64,000 nt of DNA from Amanita rubescens (taxonomy: Eukaryota; Basidiomycota; Agaricomycetes; Agaricales; Amanitaceae). The translations under genes were made by a program, and so were the position numbers. This document shows, piece after piece, positions 20,459 to 32,129 of the stretch (position 1 is its first letter; each line of letters begins with the position of its first letter). Below the pieces are notes generated by a model, which did not search any database, was not told where the DNA came from, and was given only the letters and a program-made list of their open reading frames with translations. The DNA lies in NCBI GenBank assembly GCA_015039365.1, contig WION01000002.1:992001-1056000 (forward strand), read 5' to 3'.

Positions 20459-23086
20459 ATGCCTATTTTTCTTCCTCTTCTGTATGCGCAACCCGAGCCG
20501 CTGCTTCCCGTGCTCTCCCGCATTGGCCCAATCGTCGCCACAGTAGACGCATTTGACATCCACAATGTGTCCGACGGGTCATATGTACTAGTCGAACAAC
20601 AACATTCCATCAGCGTCGATGATTATATCACTTGGCTCAACGCTGGCGTTGACAAGATCATCGTTCCATTGTCCCAAGTTCTCAACGTAATGCCACAAGT
20701 ACCTTCTGAACGTCTTCTTGTCACCATCGACGTTCAGAACGTTAGCGCTATATCACCTCGAATCAGGGAGGGAGTTTCCGGTGTACTAATCAAAACGCCA
20801 ACGATCGATCTAGATCTCGTATCCTCTGTAGCCAAATTCTTCGAAGGATCTACCGTGCTTGTATTACCCACCCCGGACGTCCCGTTCTCTCCCGCTCTGA
20901 TACGCTCTTTGCTGGGTATAAAAGCCATCCCGGTTATACCAGTCCCCAACCTCACGCTCGAATCCAGCTCGGCAACAAAAATCAATATTGTCGATGCCTT
21001 CCTTTCTCCCGCCGTGTCAGACCGCCCTGACGGGCTTTTCCCAACGGCCGTGTCCTCGGAGACAGGGCACACTCTAGGTCTCGTCTATTCATCGCGTGAA
21101 TCTGTGGCAGAGAGTATTACCACAGGAAAAGGTGTTTACCAATCCAGAAAACATGGGCTTTGGAGAAAGGGCGAAACTTCCGGAGCTGTTCAAGATGTCA
21201 TCGCTATCGATTTTGATTGCGACACGGACAGCTTCCAGTTTCGCGTTCTACAGCATGGCACTGGTTTCTGCCATCTGAACCGCGCCTCTTGTTTTGGACA
21301 CTCGGCAGGGCTTCCTGCTCTCGAACGCACACTCAGATCGCGCTTAAAATCTTCTCCAGTGGGTTCGTATACGAGCCGTCTGTTTAATGACCCAGAACTT
21401 CTACGTTCAAAAATTATGGAAGAAGCAGACGAACTCTGTCGAGCAGATAACCCGAAAGATGTTGCTTTTGAGGCCGCCGATCTCATTTACTTCGCTCTAA
21501 CGAAATGCGTGTCAGCAGGCGTGGGGATTAGAGAAATTGAAAGGTCACTCGATCTGAAGGCTAAAAGGGTGACACGTCGACCTGGAAATGCCAAGCCTGA
21601 GTGGGTGTCTAAAACTCAGGATGTGCGCCCCCCGGCACGCGTCGAGGTCAGCGACGCGGCGCCGATACAGATGCGAACGTCCGACTTGTCTAAAATCACC
21701 GTGGAGGAGCGTGCCCAGCTGTTACGTCGCCCCGTGCTCAAATCCGACGAAATGATAGCAAAGGTGAAGCCCATTGTAGACAATGTTCGCACCCGCGGCG
21801 ACGCTGCTCTTCTGGAGCTCACTGCCAAGTTCGATAAGGCGAAGTTGACATCTACCGTCGTCTTCCCGCCGTTTGCTCCAGAACTGATGCGGATTGACGA
21901 TTCTGTGCGCCGATCTATCAACGCAGCTTACAAAAACATACGCAAGTTCCACGAAGCACAGGTAAACGACGATACGTTAATCGTAGAAACAATGCCTGGC
22001 GTGGTCTGCAGTAGATTTGCGAGACCGATCGCTCGCGTCGGCCTATACGTGCCAGGAGGGACTGCCGTGCTTCCCTCCACCGCGCTGATGCTTGGGATAC
22101 CGGCGCAGGTCGCAGGATGTCAGCAAATTATTTTAGCAACGCCCCCGCGACCAGATGGTAGTATCTCGCCTGAGGTGATGTACGTCGCTCATCTGGTAGG
22201 TGCGTCCGCTATTTTGAAAGCCGGAGGCGCACAGGCCGTCGCGGCGCTGGCTTATGGCACCAATACGTGCCCAAAGGTCGATAAAATATTTGGTCCTGGA
22301 AATCAATGGGTCACGGCTGCGAAGATGCTCGTGCAGAATGACACAGATGCATTGGTTTCTATCGATATGCCTGCAGGCCCTTCTGAAGTCCTTGTGAGCA
22401 TCGAATCAGCTGTTTTCTGTTTTTCTCTATATATGCTTAATTTCTGGTCCCCAGGTCATCGCCGATCACACCGCAAATCCTGCCTTTGTTGCGGCGGATC
22501 TTCTCTCTCAAGCTGAACACGGTGTTGACTCGCAAGTTGTGCTCGTAGCGGTCGACCTTACCTCTGAGAAGATCGCATCCATTGAACGAGAAGTCGACAT
22601 GCAGGCCCGCGCGCTTTCGCGAGTGGAAATTGTCAGGGAATCTATTCCAAAGAGTCTTATCGTAATGGTGCCATCAGTCGCCGAAGCGTTCAAATTTTCC
22701 AATGACTACTCACCGGAGCATCTGATTTTGCATATCGACAATGCTTCAGCTCACGTAGGCATGGTTAATAACGCGGGCAGTGTCTTCGTTGGGCCGTTTA
22801 CGCCTGAGAGGTATGATTATTATGATGTCGTCCTGGTTCCTTTCTCATTTGTCTTAGCTGCGGCGACTATGCCTCGGGAACGAACCACACATTACCAACA
22901 AACGGCTACGCGCGTCAGTACAGTGGCGTGAACACCCAATCCTTCCAAAAGCACATCACTTCCCAGGAGATAACCCAAGCGGGACTTCAGGCCCTTGGTC
23001 CGACCGTCGTAACACTGGCGGATTGCGAAGGTTTGCAGGCGCACGCGAATGCAGTTCGAATTCGGCTTCAAGAGGCCAATAAATAA
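20459..23086 (+). CDS. HIS4: Trifunctional histidine biosynthesis protein (HIS4)
   Basis: Fusion of phosphoribosyl-AMP cyclohydrolase, phosphoribosyl-ATP pyrophosphatase and histidinol dehydrogenase, catalysing steps 2, 3 and 10 of histidine synthesis. Exons 20459-22393, 22455-22810 and 22858-23086 give 839 residues without a frame break. The cyclohydrolase part holds [14 protein letters not shown] and [12 protein letters not shown] with [11 protein letters not shown]. The pyrophosphatase part has [12 protein letters not shown] and [11 protein letters not shown]. The dehydrogenase half has [44 protein letters not shown], the catalytic-site region [10 protein letters not shown], and [27 protein letters not shown] at 20459 is the family start. 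All three active-site blocks look intact. Confidence 0.97.
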
Positions 23087-23208
23087 TGGCAGTGCACTCC
23101 ATTGAGCCATGTGTATATGTTAATAAGTGGTATCCATAAGTGCATTATCACAAATATGATGTACTGAGTCTAATGGAGCAACAACCAAATTCACTGCAGA
23201 GGCATCGT

Positions 23209-24608
23209 CTAGTTCGTGCGGTATAATGCACGTTTTGCGACCTTGGCGATCAAAGGAGTATCTGGGAATGCAAGTGCTTCCAGGTTGGTAGCGTACTATA
23301 GAAATATGTTAGTCAGTTGGAAAACAGAGAAGGAAAGTACGAACTGGTGTTGGCACATCAGCACCGGTGACACGCTCTACAGGGGCATCCAAATAATCAA
23401 ACGCCTCACTCTCGACGATTTGTGCACAGATTTCGCTGCCGACTCCGAACCCAGGGAAGCCTCCTTCAACGATGACTAATCTATTCGAAGGGTTAATGCA
23501 AGAGTCACCGGAATGAGGGCTGTGCTAACCGGTTGGTCTTCTTCACTGATTTTATGATTGTTTCGATATCAAGAGGGCGGATGCTGCGAAGGTTGATAAC
23601 TTCAGCCTTGATACCTTCCTTTTCCAAAAGATCTGCCGCTTCCAAACTGTGTGTAACCATTTTGCTATGAGCTACAATTGTCACATCACTTCCCACCCGT
23701 TCGACTTTGCATTTTCCGATCGGAAGCAGGAAGTTGTCTGACATGGCCTCGGCAGACATCGGGAACGTAACACCATACATCATCTCATTTTCTAGGAAGA
23801 CAACAGGATTTGGGTCCCGGATAGCCGCCTGAAAACCAATTAGCCAGTAGAATTGAAGAGCAACCTATCCACGTGCCTTCAACAGCCCCTTGCAGTCTTC
23901 GGCACTCCATGGACTGACTACTTTAAGACCTGGAATAGAACCATACCACGCTGCGTAATCCTGAGAATGCTGGGCAGCGACACCAGAAGCAGCACCGTTG
24001 GGTCCTCGGAATACGACAGGACAGGTGACCGTGCCACCAGACATATAATGTGTTTTTCCGGCGGAATTCACGATCTGATCAATTGCTTGCATAGCAAAGT
24101 TGAATGTCATGAATTCACAACTGTCAGAACGGTTGTGAGATAAAACGAAATCCTGCATGCAGGCCCAAATACCGACATGGGACGGAGGCCTTGAAGCGCA
24201 GCACCAACGGCAAGACCAGCAAAACCCATCTCTGTGATAGGCGTGTCGACGACCCGTTTTTCGCCAAACTTGTCCATGAGTCCTTTTGTGACCTACCACC
24301 ATGTATGTATGAGTGTTTTAACAAGTATCATACGATGTTGCCCACCTTATATGCACCGTTGTAACGAGCAACCTCTTCACCGAGAACAAAAACTTTCTCA
24401 TCTCTCAGCATTTCCTCCTCCATGGCAGCATTCAATGCTTCACGGACTGTCATCTGTTTATGGGGAGGATAAGGCAGTGACAAGAATTTAGGCCAGGATA
24501 ACGCACATTATGTTCAGTTTGTGTCGCGTAGGCTCGAATTGCTGAAGTGTGTTGCCGAGCCTTGAACAGGCGAGGTGCAACGCGAGAAAGGCCAAGGCGG
24601 GCAGCCAT
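23209..24608 (-). CDS. PDB1: Pyruvate dehydrogenase E1 component subunit beta
   Basis: Mitochondrial E1 beta subunit of the pyruvate dehydrogenase complex (thiamine diphosphate dependent). A basic, Ser/Ala/Arg-rich presequence ([17 protein letters not shown]) precedes the mature protein. Conserved blocks are [65 protein letters not shown], and [20 protein letters not shown]. The C-terminal transketolase domain has [26 protein letters not shown], and [18 protein letters not shown]. About seven exons join in frame. The ATG at 24608 begins the presequence; it is 110 bp from the divergent SDR gene start at 24719, so the two probably share a promoter. Confidence 0.95.
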
Positions 24609-24718
24609 GAGGGAAATGGAAGAGGATTGTTGGAACTTGAAGATTACGTTGGGGATGTTTTCCTTTTCAAGCCTCCGCACGGCGCAACTCGGATGTCCGG
24701 CCGTCCCCGTACTTTTCC

Positions 24719-25703
24719 ATGCCCTCTCGTAATCCTGTAGTCGTCGTGACGGGCGCGTCAAAGTAACGCTCTTCCATTTGCATTTCTCCTGAATCGTACT
24801 TAGACCTTTATTGTAGAGGAATAGGCCTGGCGGTGACCAAGCTACTCTTGCACAATTTCAATGCAAATGTTGTTGCATTGGCGAGATCCCGGACAGATGC
24901 CTTAGACGCGCTCTCATCCAATTCTCTTTTGTTCATTGGATGCGATGTGTCAGTGATAGACGCGTCATTTTTGAGTCAAGCTTGTAACCCATCGCCCACA
25001 GTACAGATGAGGCAGCTTTGACGAGCGCAATTGCCAAGGCGAAAGAGACCTTTCACCATATCGATGGCCTTGTCCTCAACGCGGGGACACTTGATCCACT
25101 TTGCAACATTGGTGATAGTACACCCCTAAGTGCTTGGCGATCGCACTTTGAGGTTAATTTCTTTTCGCTCGTCACGGCGCTGAAAGCTGCACTGCCCTCT
25201 CTACGCGAGAGTGAGTTGGGCGGTAGAGTCGTCTTTGTTAGTTCTGGTGCTGCGGTGAAAGGTCACCCCGGTTGGAGCCCCTACAATGCATCAAAAGCGG
25301 CTATGAACTCTCTCTGCAGGCAGTTATATTTATTTCCCGCTAGCGAAATCACATGGTGACAAATGTCTAGGACCTTAGCGGAAGAGGAACCGGGTATTGT
25401 CTCTGTGGCCGTACGACCCGGCATGGTTGATACCGAGGTACGTTTATGGGACAATAGGCGTTGTTTTTGCTTCTAAAGACATGATAGATGCAGGCCAGGT
25501 TGCGCACCGAGGGGGAACCGCTCATGCCGAAATCTCTTTATGAGGTTTTCACGCGTGCCTATGCTGAGAATAAACTGGTCAAGCCAGAGGATTGCGGCCA
25601 TGTCATTGCTGCTTTGGTTCTTCAAGCACCCAAGAACTTTAGTGGGCAGTTCGTTAGCTGGGATTCAGAAGATTGCAAGCCTTTCAGGATGGAAAAAAGT
25701 TAA
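24719..25703 (+). CDS. Short-chain dehydrogenase/reductase (sepiapterin reductase-like fungal type)
   Basis: Classical SDR with a Rossmann fold, expected to use NAD(P)H. Removing introns at 24763-24816 and 24949-25001 gives VVVTGASKGIGLAVTK, the cofactor motif, then a D-V segment and LVLNAGTLDP. The catalytic serine is in VVFVSSGAAVKG and the Tyr-x-x-x-Lys pair in SPYNASKAAMNSL. The C-terminal part includes VAVRPGMVDTEMQARL and GQFVSWDSEDC. This layout resembles the yeast YIR035C/YIR036C type. Substrate cannot be inferred. One donor is unusual (GTTATA after the LCRQ codons). The gene is 110 bp divergent from PDB1. Confidence 0.88.
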
Positions 25704-25846
25704 CTATTTTTGCACAATGTAATAAGACAAAGGTTACTGATTTGCCATTCCGAACGTAAAGAAGTTCTTCGCGATTCTCGAGTTCCCTGAAGCAAAATAG
25801 CTTCAGCAGGCCACGTTCACAGAACACTTCTTTCACTGCACTAGCG

Positions 25847-27037
25847 ATGTCCTCGCTGAATTTCGAGCATCTTTTTTGCATAGATGTCCACCATCATTAT
25901 TTTCCTCCCGACCTGGACAAGACAAAGGCGAACGAACTGGCACAGTGGCGTGCTCCTCCAGGCACTTTGCCATGGTCGATAGAAAGGAGCATCTCTGCAA
26001 TGGACGCGGCGAACATTGATGTCGCAATCCTCTCCGTACCAGCTATTCCCACCATAAGTACCGCTGCTGCTCGACAGTATAACATTGCCATGAGGCATAT
26101 GTGTCTCGAGCATCCGAATCGATTTGGTTTCTTCGCTGCGGTACCTTCTTTGCATGATGTGAAAGGTACCTCTCGTATTGAGAACTATATTGATGGTCGT
26201 TCTCAAGGATTAATGATTCAGGTGCTCTGGAAGAGATTGCGTATGCGCTCGACGTGCTCCGTGCTGATGGTATAGCGATGGCATCTTCGTATGGCACAGG
26301 TTCTGAAGCCAGTCAGTCGCCGATCTTCCGTCTCGCCGTACTTTGAGATGAATTTGTGACATACTAGGGTATATTGGTGACGAAGCTTACAGTGCAATTT
26401 GGTCGGAACTTGATATGCGTGCAGCCGTAGTTTTTATTCATGGGACGCAAACAGCTTCGTCGATCCCTTGTCCTTCACCTTTGCTCGGGCTACCAATTAC
26501 GGAGGTAGTATTATAATTTATTCTGCTTGGTCTAGGCTAACCAATGGCTTAGGCCCCTAATGAGACCTTTAAAGCCGCTGCACACCTCGTGGTATCTGGA
26601 TGCAAGCGCCGCTATTCGAATATCAAGATGATCCTTGCTCACTCCGGAGGAACTGTAATCGCACTTGCCCCTCGCGTTGCTATCCTATCTAGGCACATGG
26701 GTTGTGAACTCACGGCGGATCAAATTCTGGAGGATTTCAAGACCTTCTATTACGAAACTGCATTGTCCGCGTATGAGCCTGTTTTATTGGCCTTGGAGGC
26801 ATTTGTTCGTCCCAGTCGAATTCTGTTTGGGACAGACTTTCCCGGTCAGTCGTTTTCTGGGCACGGTATACTATTGCCAATTAGATTACAGCTGTCAGCA
26901 CTGAAATGGCGGACTGGTATACGACTAATTTGCACCAATTCTATGCCGGCAATAATGAAAGATTAACGGATATTATGAGCACCAACGCGCTCTCCCTTTT
27001 TCCTCGGTTCCACAAGGGTATCATATATGGCGAATAA
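25847..27037 (+). CDS. Amidohydrolase 2 family protein (ACMSD/resorcylate decarboxylase-like)
   Basis: Metal-dependent hydrolase or decarboxylase of the amidohydrolase-2 family. The N-terminal metal motif is CIDVHHHYFPPD. Further blocks are VAILSVPAIPT, FGFFAAVPSLHDV, DGIAMASSYGT, a central VVFIHGTQTASS (metal-binding His), KMILAHSGGTV (second His), and ILFGTDFP (metal-binding Asp). Introns after HDVK, after YGT, after LPITE, and after GTDFP join in frame. The C-terminus reads NALSLFPRF, the usual N-A-x-x-L-F-P close of the family. Likely reactions are C-C decarboxylation of a hydroxylated aromatic or a keto acid; the sequence alone does not decide. Its stop is only 26 bp from the convergent hydrolase stop. 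Confidence 0.85.
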
Positions 27038-27063
27038 ATAAATATTACAGAAAAGCTAATAAT

Positions 27064-28956
27064 TTATGAGTCTTCCTTTAGCCACCGTATGATCTCAATA
27101 TGTCCAGGTCCTCCGACGATTAGAGCTTGTCCATGATGTCCTTCAGGATCGTACCAAATTCCCTTTTTAATTCCATGCGAGCGAAGGTACTTGATAACTC
27201 TCTGTCATTGGGTGGTTAGCAATAATCCATATACAATAAATAAAACATCCACCTCCGAGTTCACAATGGCGTCCTTCCCCCCAAGCATGAAAATTGCCTT
27301 GGCAGGGTCCCGAGCGTTGGGTATCTCTTCAAACCAGAGGGAGTTGGATGACCAGTCAAAGTGTCGTTGAAGGAGATTTGCAACGCCCAATTCAGTGCTC
27401 ACAAAGTATTGCATTAAAAGTTCCGTCCCCTGTAGCATAGATTGATGAGTCATGAGCTAACGTATCACATTTTGCTTACAGTAGTAGGAGGGCGGTAGAG
27501 GAAATTATAGCATACATCTGCATATAAGTTATTGGGGAAGGGATAGCTAACAGCGAGACGTACCACCCTCCCATGAGCAGAATGTTACAGGATCCACAAA
27601 ACAAGAGCGCGAGACAATCTTAGGGCAATCTTTAAGAAGCCATGCATGGGTATATGATCCACTAGAACAATTTCAATAATCAAAGCCTATACTTTGAGTT
27701 TTATGACGTACTTGGAGTGGCTCATGACAGTAATTCCACCTGTTTTGGGTGCCGATAGAAAATGGCACTTTAATGCTTTTTTACTGTCGACGGCGCCATC
27801 GAATTCTTGACACACCCAACCAAGCTCAGTCAAAAGACTTGCTAGTCTGTCAATGGTTTGGCGTCTGTTCATTGGTTTGAGGAACTGAGGATGAAATAAA
27901 TCTTGGCTAATCTGCGGTTGAAGGAGCACAAGCACCGGACGGCCTGTGAGAGCGTCCAGGAGATTACGAAGGAAAATATTATATTGGAACAAGCCCAGAC
28001 CCAGGCCATGAATGAATAAAACAGGACGAGGACCAGAAGCATCGTTCCAATTTTTTGGTATCCGAATGAGGTATCTATCATAGCATATATAGACATGAGC
28101 ATGCAGGGAGGACGAAGTACGTACTCTAGGCCCTCGTGAGAGCCATGTTTGATATTATACTTGTCCATAAACCAGGCTTTAAGGTATCGATTTACTATTG
28201 CGACGAGGATATAAAAGAAAAGAGGCCTCCAGCGAATCTTGACGGGATCTACGGTCAGGCACATGGGGGTATACTGAGGGTTAGAACCCTTGGGGAAATC
28301 GCTGCCTGTGCGCATTTTGAATTGTTCTAGTCCTTCATTAATAGCTGTCTGCTGAGAAATAGGGAGTTGTTCAAATGGAGGCATGTCGGCATTATATATA
28401 GACCAGAAAATCCACTTTTGCACTTCTCTAACACGAATAGACGACCAGGTTGCTTTATGGAACCAGGTGCGGAGGCTGTTCCGGAAATCTATAGCCCGGG
28501 GATCGTCGTGTTCTAGCTGAGTGATTGCTTCGTCTGGGCTGCCTGGCCTGAGGGTATCCATAGACTCCTCATCGCCTCCATCGGCAGGTAAAGCTGCGAG
28601 CCCAGTCTTCAGCAATCTTCTAAAAGCTTTTTGTATTTCCTTGATATCGCCTTGGCCGGAAGGACCAATGCGCGAGATGCGTAGCCCAAGGTAATGTTGA
28701 TAGATACTGAAAAGAACCTGGAGACAAGTTAACGCGCGCTCGTTGCCATTGGATTGCGCACCTCTGATAATGCAACAACGAGGCAGATCCGGCCGGACCA
28801 GGAAAGGAAGAAGCCGGAACGTAATGCATATATAAAGAAAAACCATGAAAGCAGTGGGACTGCCCAGAAAGGAAGAATTATAGTGAAGAAGACGAAATAA
28901 AAAGAGAGATCGCGAGAGCGCAGGGGGACGGGGAGTTCTGAAGAGTCCAGGGCCAT
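27064..28956 (-). CDS. Membrane-anchored alpha/beta hydrolase
   Basis: About 500-residue protein with a long N-terminal hydrophobic region (LSFYFVFFTIILPFWAVPLL, then LSWFFFIYAL), a linker with a DnaJ-unrelated helical stretch (IKEIQKAFRRLLKTGL), a second hydrophobic patch, and a C-terminal alpha/beta hydrolase. The oxyanion loop is LFIHGLGLGL. The nucleophile elbow is MSHSGS, spanning an intron, with serine as the second S. The acid is probably the D in LGGKDAIVN and the histidine is in PEGHHGQAL. Exon 1 ends at LSEV before LFSIYQHYLG. The substrate is unknown; lipid or sterol ester hydrolases and fungal AB hydrolases of this length are the nearest sense. It is divergent from IDH1, 138 bp away. 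Confidence 0.8.
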
Positions 28957-29094
28957 GCGAGCGCACAGCCAGGTTCGTTGTAATTTATTCTGTCCATTGC
29001 CGTCGCTTTCTCCTTGTCGATCACGTGTCCCATCCCCGCTCACATATCGGGACCTTGTCATTCCGGTTTTCTACTACAGCTACATAACACCGCC

Positions 29095-30679
29095 ATGTCT
29101 TCTATTTTGCGCGGTGCCCTTCCTTCCCTATATCGCCCTCGGGCACTCCCTTCTGTGAGCTTTTACTCTCTTTTTCGTCTGCATAGTACTTACCTTGCAC
29201 AGAGGGCCGCAACAACATTGTCCGCCGGATTTCCTAGAGATCCTCCTCAGTCCGTAAGTATATCGCGCTCCGACATTCCTATTTTTGACATCAATTTTAG
29301 AATGCCAAAAAGCACGGTGGTATCTACACTGTATGCACTCGTCCTCATCGGCGCCGCTCCTAGTTAACCTAATGCAGGTGACATTGATCCCCGGAGACGG
29401 TATAGGCGCGGAGATCACAGACTCCGTTAAAGAAATTTTTGATCATGTGAATGCACCCATAGAATGGGAGCAGTATGACGTTTCCGGTGTGTCCTCGGCT
29501 GGCGAGGCGCTCTTCAGGCAGGCAATGGAGAGTTTGAAGCGAAATAGAGTTGGTCTAAAAGGTTTGGATTTTGTTGCTCGCGCGTTGGGCGTATGAAATA
29601 ACGCGGATCGTTTACAGGCATCCTTTTCACACCCATTTCACAATCGGGCCACATCTCCTGGAACGTTGCAATGCGTCAACAACTTGATATTTATGCATCG
29701 GTTGTCCTTTGCAAATCTCTCCCCGGATTCCCTACCCGCCATGCCAATGTAGACTTTGCTATTATCCGAGAAAACACAGAGGGGGAATACTCTGGCTTAG
29801 AACATCAGAGTTACCCCGGCGTCGTTGAAAGCTTAAAAGTTTCAACACGTGCAAAGGCAGAACGCATCGCACGGTTCGCCTTCGATTTTGCCTTGAAAAA
29901 TAACCGAAAGGTGGTTTATACCATTCACGATGACCGCAGTTGTTAATCCATCACAGAAAGTGACGTGCGTTCACAAAGCCAATATCATGAAACTCGGTGA
30001 TGGCCTCTTTCTCAATACGTTCCGACGCATCGCAGAAGAATACCAATCAACCGGCATCCAGTATAATGATATGATCGTGGACAACACGTAGGTACCTTCT
30101 AGCTGCGTTCGCGGGAAGACTAAGGCTCTTTATCCAGCTCTATGCAACTCGTAGCTAGACCAGGTCAATTCGATGTCATGGTGATGCCTAATTTGTATGG
30201 AGCAATTGTTTCAAACATTGGTGCTGCCCTCGTCGGTGGACCTGGCATCGTCCCAGGATGCAACGTTGGAAGCGTAATGTTGCTATTTCCAGATTTACTG
30301 CGCTTATTGTTAATGTTATTCGCAGGAATATGCGCTTTTCGAACCAGGATGTCGTCATGTTGCCAGTGATATCATGGGCACTAACCGTGCTAACCCAACT
30401 GCCATGATTCTCAGCGCGACTATGATGCTCAGACACCTTGGGTAAGTCTCGACGACCTGCGGAGACGACAGTGCCTTCATATTCTAATTCCAAAGGCTTG
30501 ACGACATTGCGAACAACATCGCAAGCGCCGTGTTTAAGACCATCGATGATGGAAAAGTCAGAACCTATGACATGGGGGGTATGAATTTTTTTACTTGACC
30601 GTAACAGCATGACTCAAATTGAGAATCAGGATCGGCCACGACCTCCGACTTCACATCTGCAATCATTAGTAAACTATAG
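29095..30679 (+). CDS. IDH1: NAD-dependent isocitrate dehydrogenase subunit 1, mitochondrial
   Basis: Regulatory subunit (Idh1) of the mitochondrial NAD-isocitrate dehydrogenase of the citric acid cycle. A basic, Ser/Arg-rich presequence precedes [18 protein letters not shown]. Conserved segments are [94 protein letters not shown], and [18 protein letters not shown]. The C-terminus is [17 protein letters not shown], like yeast Idh1. At least seven introns of about 45-60 bp join in frame; one short exon supplies NAKKHGG. The ATG at 29095 is the presequence start. Confidence 0.95.
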
Positions 30680-30769
30680 GTAACTAGTGATGGTTGTGTG
30701 ATGTTAATGGACACATTTCTATAGAGTACATACATACTATACATGTTGTAGATAACCTATCGCTTACAG

Positions 30770-32094
30770 TCAACCTTCTTTGGCTTCATGTTTTGGTTCT
30801 TGCCTTTGCTGCGCTAGTTGCTTGCTTCTCAGATCCAGAATGGTTGCGCACTTCATTTCCGCCCTTTTACCCCAGCCTTCTGCAGACGGCCGAAATTGAG
30901 CGTAGAGCCCCCAAGCTTTATCGTTCAATTTCTCGGATGGATAACTTTCTGCCAACAACCTCATGGCACCTATAACATGCGGCATAGTTTGTCGAAACGA
31001 GCGCGAAATGTACGAGAATGCCTGCGCAGGTGCGGCCGGCGTAGCGTCGGACATTGCACGCCATTGGTCAGTTTGCATCTTGAGCAGAGGGCTACACCAT
31101 CTATGAGTTGATAGGATAGGTTAAAGACCGGAGACATACACTCTATTCACGCGCCAGGTTAGTTAGCAAAAGCAAAATCGGGTGGGTGAGCGGCGTATAC
31201 GAGCTACGCACCGTCTACCCATAAGATCGAAATAAGGCTGTGAACCTTCCTTTTGGGCATCCAGACCTTTCTCTTTCCCTTTTTCATATATTCCAAGAGA
31301 AACACCTTTGGATATTGCATTCATCTCTGTGTAAACTGCCGCTGTTATAGATGAGTTTATGTGAGGCTACATTAGTATTTTGCTTGCCTATGCTCAGAGC
31401 CTCCTCTCTTTTGAATCCCAAACGTTCAGCAACAATGGTAGCCCACGCCATCATAACCGGAGCACGATTGATAATAACAGACTTGGTTTTCAGCACCTTG
31501 ACTGTGTTAGAGTTGCTATGTCTCCCAATTCAAGTTGAGCATTATACCTCTTCGTCTAATGTGTCGCCAAACTGCAGACTTCCGTATTGGGTTGCCTCGT
31601 CCTGGGGTTCTTCGGGAAGCATTCCATCCTTATCTTTGCGCTTCCTTTTTCGTTTTTTCGGTGTTATCTGCAAAGCAAAATTACCAACAGAAAAGACTCC
31701 TTTTACGGGACTCACTTCTTCAGTGACAGTGACATCAGGAAGGCTAGATGGCCCTGCAATAGGTCCCTGACCTTCACTCTCATGCTTCCTCTTGAGAGAA
31801 GCAGGGCTTTTGGTATACCCTGCTTTATGTAATGCTGATGCGACGAGCTTTCTAATATTCTTCTCGCCGACTCCAGCTGCCGTGAGTTTCACTTCAGTCA
31901 GTTCTCGCAGCTGGGCTGGAGTATTATAATCCTTATAGCTAGTTTGGATGGTAAAACGACATGTAGACTAACGCGAAATTTTTAACATACATTTTACCAG
32001 CCACAGACATTGCAGCAGGTACAGGGACATCGTTATCTGTGAGGAGTTTGATAAACTTGAGTAGGGGAATCTTGGTATCTTCCATTGCATTCAT
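30770..32094 (-). CDS. Conserved fungal protein of unknown function
   Basis: I do not recognise a characterised family. The first part is helical (LLKFIKLLTDNDVPVPAAM, then NTPAQLRELTEVKLTAAGV and IRKLVASALHKAGY). A Lys/Arg/Glu-rich linker with TPKKRKRKRKDKDG follows and looks like a nuclear localisation signal. A well-ordered C-terminal part holds IINRAPVMMAWATIVAERLG, AVYTEMNAISKGVSLGIY, AFSYISRSFRQTMPHVIGAM, and KLNDKAWGLYAQFRPSAEGW. Homologues with these C-terminal blocks occur in other basidiomycetes as far as I recall. An intron at 31342-31387 has a GC rather than GT donor. The start at 32094 lies 35 bp from the divergent DUF262 gene. Confidence 0.75.
31342..31387 (-). other. GC-AG intron in the unknown gene
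   Basis: On the minus strand the donor reads GCAAGC instead of GTAAGT and the acceptor is TATAACAG. Splicing here joins EEALSI to AAVYTEMNA in frame. No GT donor nearby gives an open frame. GC-AG introns are a known minor class. Confidence 0.75.
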
Positions 32095-32129
32095 TGATTG
32101 ACCATATTTGGCATTAGTTGATTATTGCA

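Noticed and set aside
24719..28956. SDR, amidohydrolase and hydrolase as a catabolic or secondary-metabolite cluster
   Set aside because: They are mixed with PDB1 and IDH1, point in different directions, and no regulator, transporter or core synthase is next to them.
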